From Casuarius casuarius (taxonomy: Eukaryota > Chordata > Aves > Casuariiformes > Casuariidae), in contig PTFA01000112.1 in assembly GCA_003342895.1 (NCBI GenBank), positions 246,446 to 310,445 of the forward strand: a stretch of 64,000 bases of DNA, read 5' to 3'. The notes under the pieces are model-generated. The model was not told the DNA's origin, searched no databases, and saw nothing but the letters and a program-made list of their open reading frames with translations. The translations under genes were made by a program, and so were the position numbers. Of this stretch, positions 61,787 to 64,000 are shown in pieces. Position 1 is the stretch's first letter, and every line of letters begins with the position of its first letter.

Positions 61787-62122
61787 TTACTCTCTGAAGT
61801 TCATGGGCTGGCTGTAGTAGTGATCCGTCACTGCCTTCGTAACCTCCCAAATCCACAGCACGTGCCTGGTTAGCAGCCGTGTGCCAGAGTGGACACCGAA
61901 CGGCACTGGCGTTGCTTCTGTGCTGACGTAAGCGTCGGTTGCGGTATCCTCCAGGCCAGGCGCTCTGATCTTTGTTTCGGACCAGATGTCAAGCAGGATG
62001 TTTTGGTGTTTGCTGGCTGCGTTCCTCTGCATAACCGCTTTATGGTGAAGGCCTGTTTGTCTGGGACTTAGCTGTACGTGGTAGTCATCTGGCTGATATC
62101 TGTGGGTCAGTTTGGAGGCCAC
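61787..62122 (-). CDS. Unassigned 111-codon open frame, possible terminal exon
   Basis: Reads from GTGGCCTCC at 62122 to TAA at 61787-61789. The first codon is GTG, so a true start must lie further upstream. An acceptor-like ATTTTATGCAG (minus strand, AG at 62124-62123) directly precedes the frame, so it could be a 3' terminal exon. Third-position GC is about 65% by hand count, above the surrounding sequence, and CpG is locally frequent. The peptide ends KAVTDHYYSQPMNFRE. I recognise no family. No AATAAA is seen on the minus strand just downstream. Confidence 0.25.
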   Translation of the reverse strand: MASKLTHRYQPDDYHVQLSPRQTGLHHKAVMQRNAASKHQNILLDIWSETKIRAPGLEDTATDAYVSTEATPVPFGVHSGTRLLTRHVLWIWEVTKAVTDHYYSQPMNFRE

Positions 62123-64000
62123 TGCATAAAATCTGGGCTAGTTCTTGTTTGAACAACAGTACAGGCTTGATTCAAATGGGCCTCCCAAGTGCATGCAGGA
62201 AAAAACAGCAAATGGGATTGCTATTACGAAATAGAGAGAGGAGATTATTTGGTTTGGCCACCAGTCACTGAGGGCCAGCATCAGCCTGGGCAAATTCTAG
62301 CGGGTGAGCGGCTCCCTTTTGGAGTGGAGGTGGGCAGTGTGTACAAACATGCTGCGTAGGCATTATTAGCTGTCCTCGGTGCAAAGGGAGTTGCATCTCC
62401 ATATGGATAAGGGTAAAACCCTGCCTCTGGGCGAGTAGTGCATAATTTAGCAAAATCAAAAGTGATGTATAAAGTATTTAAGGAAATGGAAGCTCTGAGC
62501 GCTCTATGCTGCCGTGCTTGTAAATGAGTGATGCCTATTTTCTTCTAGTATCTAGTTTTTTAGCAGGTGGCTGTTAAAGCTGTGTTCTTCTTCCATGCCA
62601 GTCCCAGAAAGTTGTGATCTTGCAAAGTGCCAGAGTGTGCAGTGGGGCAGGAGAGGAGTGGGAGAGATGCCTTTTCTTCCTCTTTTTTCCCCCGTTACTA
62701 CAATCCTGTCTTTTTGATCTTGCTTCCTGCAGTATTATGAGGACTCCAATGGATTGCTATGGCAACTGGCCAACCAGGCCTGCATACTAAATGGCGACGC
62801 CTCCAAGACTCGCAGAGGATGGAGTTAGAGGTGTTAATAATGCAAACAAACAGAACAAACTCACAACAGCAGTACCACTGCTTGGCTGCGTTACCCTGTG
62901 GGATGGGATGGGGGACATTGAGCAGGAAGCCCAGTATTGCTGGCAGCCTCAGGGGCAGAACTTCTTATCAGGTACCGGGAGGACAGAAACATCACACTCT
63001 TCTGCTCCCCCCACCCCCGCCAGCCTTCAGCACAAGCAGATATCTAGCAGGCGTGCTGATGTGTAAATAAAGGTGGACTGTTAATTTGTGGGGAGTTTGG
63101 GGGGCTGGCTGTGTGAATTGGGGATGCAAATGTTCAATTATTGCAGCTTGACAGTGGAATGGAGATGGGAAGAGAGGCTGCACGGGCGCGTTCCTCCTCG
63201 GGGTGCCTCTGTTGTGGTTGCTCTGGCTGCGTCCGGTCCCTGCGCTCCTGCCGCTGGGGAGTGCTGGGCAGGGGAGGCAAGTGTGGCCGGACAGAAATGC
63301 CCCTCTGGCTTGGGGCAGGGAGAGCTGACGGCAGGGTACATCTCTGTCTAATGAAGCTGGGCAGAGGTAGTTTGGGCAGCGTTCCTAAGTATCTGGCAGA
63401 AGCAGCATGGAGGTGGGGAGGGTGTGTCTTCTACTGCCCGCTTGGCTCTATCTCCACCTTCTCCAGTCTGCCATGTCGGGTATCCCCCAGTCTTCTAGCC
63501 ACAAGCCCATGTGGCAGTTGACCCTCCTCACGATCAGAAGAAGTCAGCCTTTTTTGGCAGAGATGGAGGGGGAATGTGTGGCAGGAGGGAGGGAGAGTGC
63601 GGATGCTGGTGCTACTAGCAGCCTGGGCTGGCTCATTTTATACTGCTCTCTGGCTCAGACCTCTCCAGCTCCTCTATCTCTGCTTTCCTCCTCCTGGGTC
63701 AGTGGTCAGTGCCCGGTGTAACAGGAGACACCTGAACCTGGCACTGCAGTTAAAAGCTCATAAGCACTTTCATCCTGATGAGCCGTAGGAGGCTGGGTGG
63801 GCAGGTGCCCCAGAGCCAGGGCAAGCGGAGAGCGTTTGGCCCTGTGCTGCCGCTGGGCAGCCTGTCCGAATGCACCTGCAGCGCTGGGAGATGTGCTGGG
63901 AGGGAGGAGTCTGGCTGTGCGTGTCGGCTCAGAACTGTGCTCCAGCTGAGGCCTGTCAGAGCTCATCACAGAGATCAGCAGCTAGTGCCTTGATCACACT
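62123..64000. other. GC-rising flank, no recognised gene
   Basis: GC and CpG content increase from about 62.7 kb to the window end. An exon-like stretch after the acceptor TTCCTGCAG (ending 62732) stays open for 31 codons to a TAG at 62826-62828, but it is too short to call. An AATAAA lies at 63066-63071. Overlapping ORFs on both strands near 63.1-64.0 kb look like GC-composition artefacts. Confidence 0.45.

Noticed and set aside
63100..63993. Several overlapping ORFs on both strands near the window end
   Set aside because: GC-rich sequence keeps many frames open; peptides are low-information and none is recognised.

Overview
This is eukaryotic, vertebrate nuclear DNA, most likely from a bird. 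Coding sequence is split into many small exons with GT-AG introns, there are no operons or ribosome binding sites, and the encoded protein matches the vertebrate lipid kinase PI4KA almost residue for residue. The sauropsid/avian call rests on compact introns (33 exons in 26 kb, against well over 100 kb for the whole locus in mammals), a CR1-type LINE 3' end at about 5.08-5.12 kb, and decayed retroposons of kinds I know from turtle, crocodilian and bird sequence. The species cannot be named from the sequence alone.

Region 1 (1 to about 26.85 kb) is the 3' part of PI4KA on the + strand. I could place 33 coding exons (334 to 26189). They join in frame without a break to give about 1,199 codons plus a stop, the C-terminal ~57% of a ~2,100-residue protein. 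They cover the C-terminal part of the alpha-solenoid, the PIK helical region and the whole lipid kinase domain (FKVGDD, DRHNGN, DFG motifs). A further, uncertain exon may lie at 1-95. The 3' UTR runs to about 26.84 kb and has two AATAAA signals.

Region 2 (about 27.06-27.83 kb) is a very GC-rich, CpG-dense block. It starts only ~220 bp beyond the PI4KA poly(A) signal and contains degenerate GC-rich repeats. It could be the promoter of an unseen neighbouring transcript. A 181-bp, ATG-free, exon-like segment with good splice sites follows at 28.71-28.89 kb.

Region 3 (28.9-64 kb) has no recognisable gene. It holds simple repeats, ancient decayed retroposons, short tandem duplications, A/T homopolymers, clusters of homeodomain-like TAAT motifs, RFX X-box-like sites, and two short ORFs with somewhat coding-like codon use (32410-32736 on +, 61787-62122 on -). 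In mouse, as I recall, Hic2 and Tmem191 lie beyond the 3' end of Pi4ka; I found neither here.

No undescribed biological system is evident. The most interesting leads are regulatory or transcript-level: the CpG block with its putative noncoding exon, a possible poison exon inside PI4KA intron 14800-17024, and the unassigned minus-strand ORF near 62 kb.
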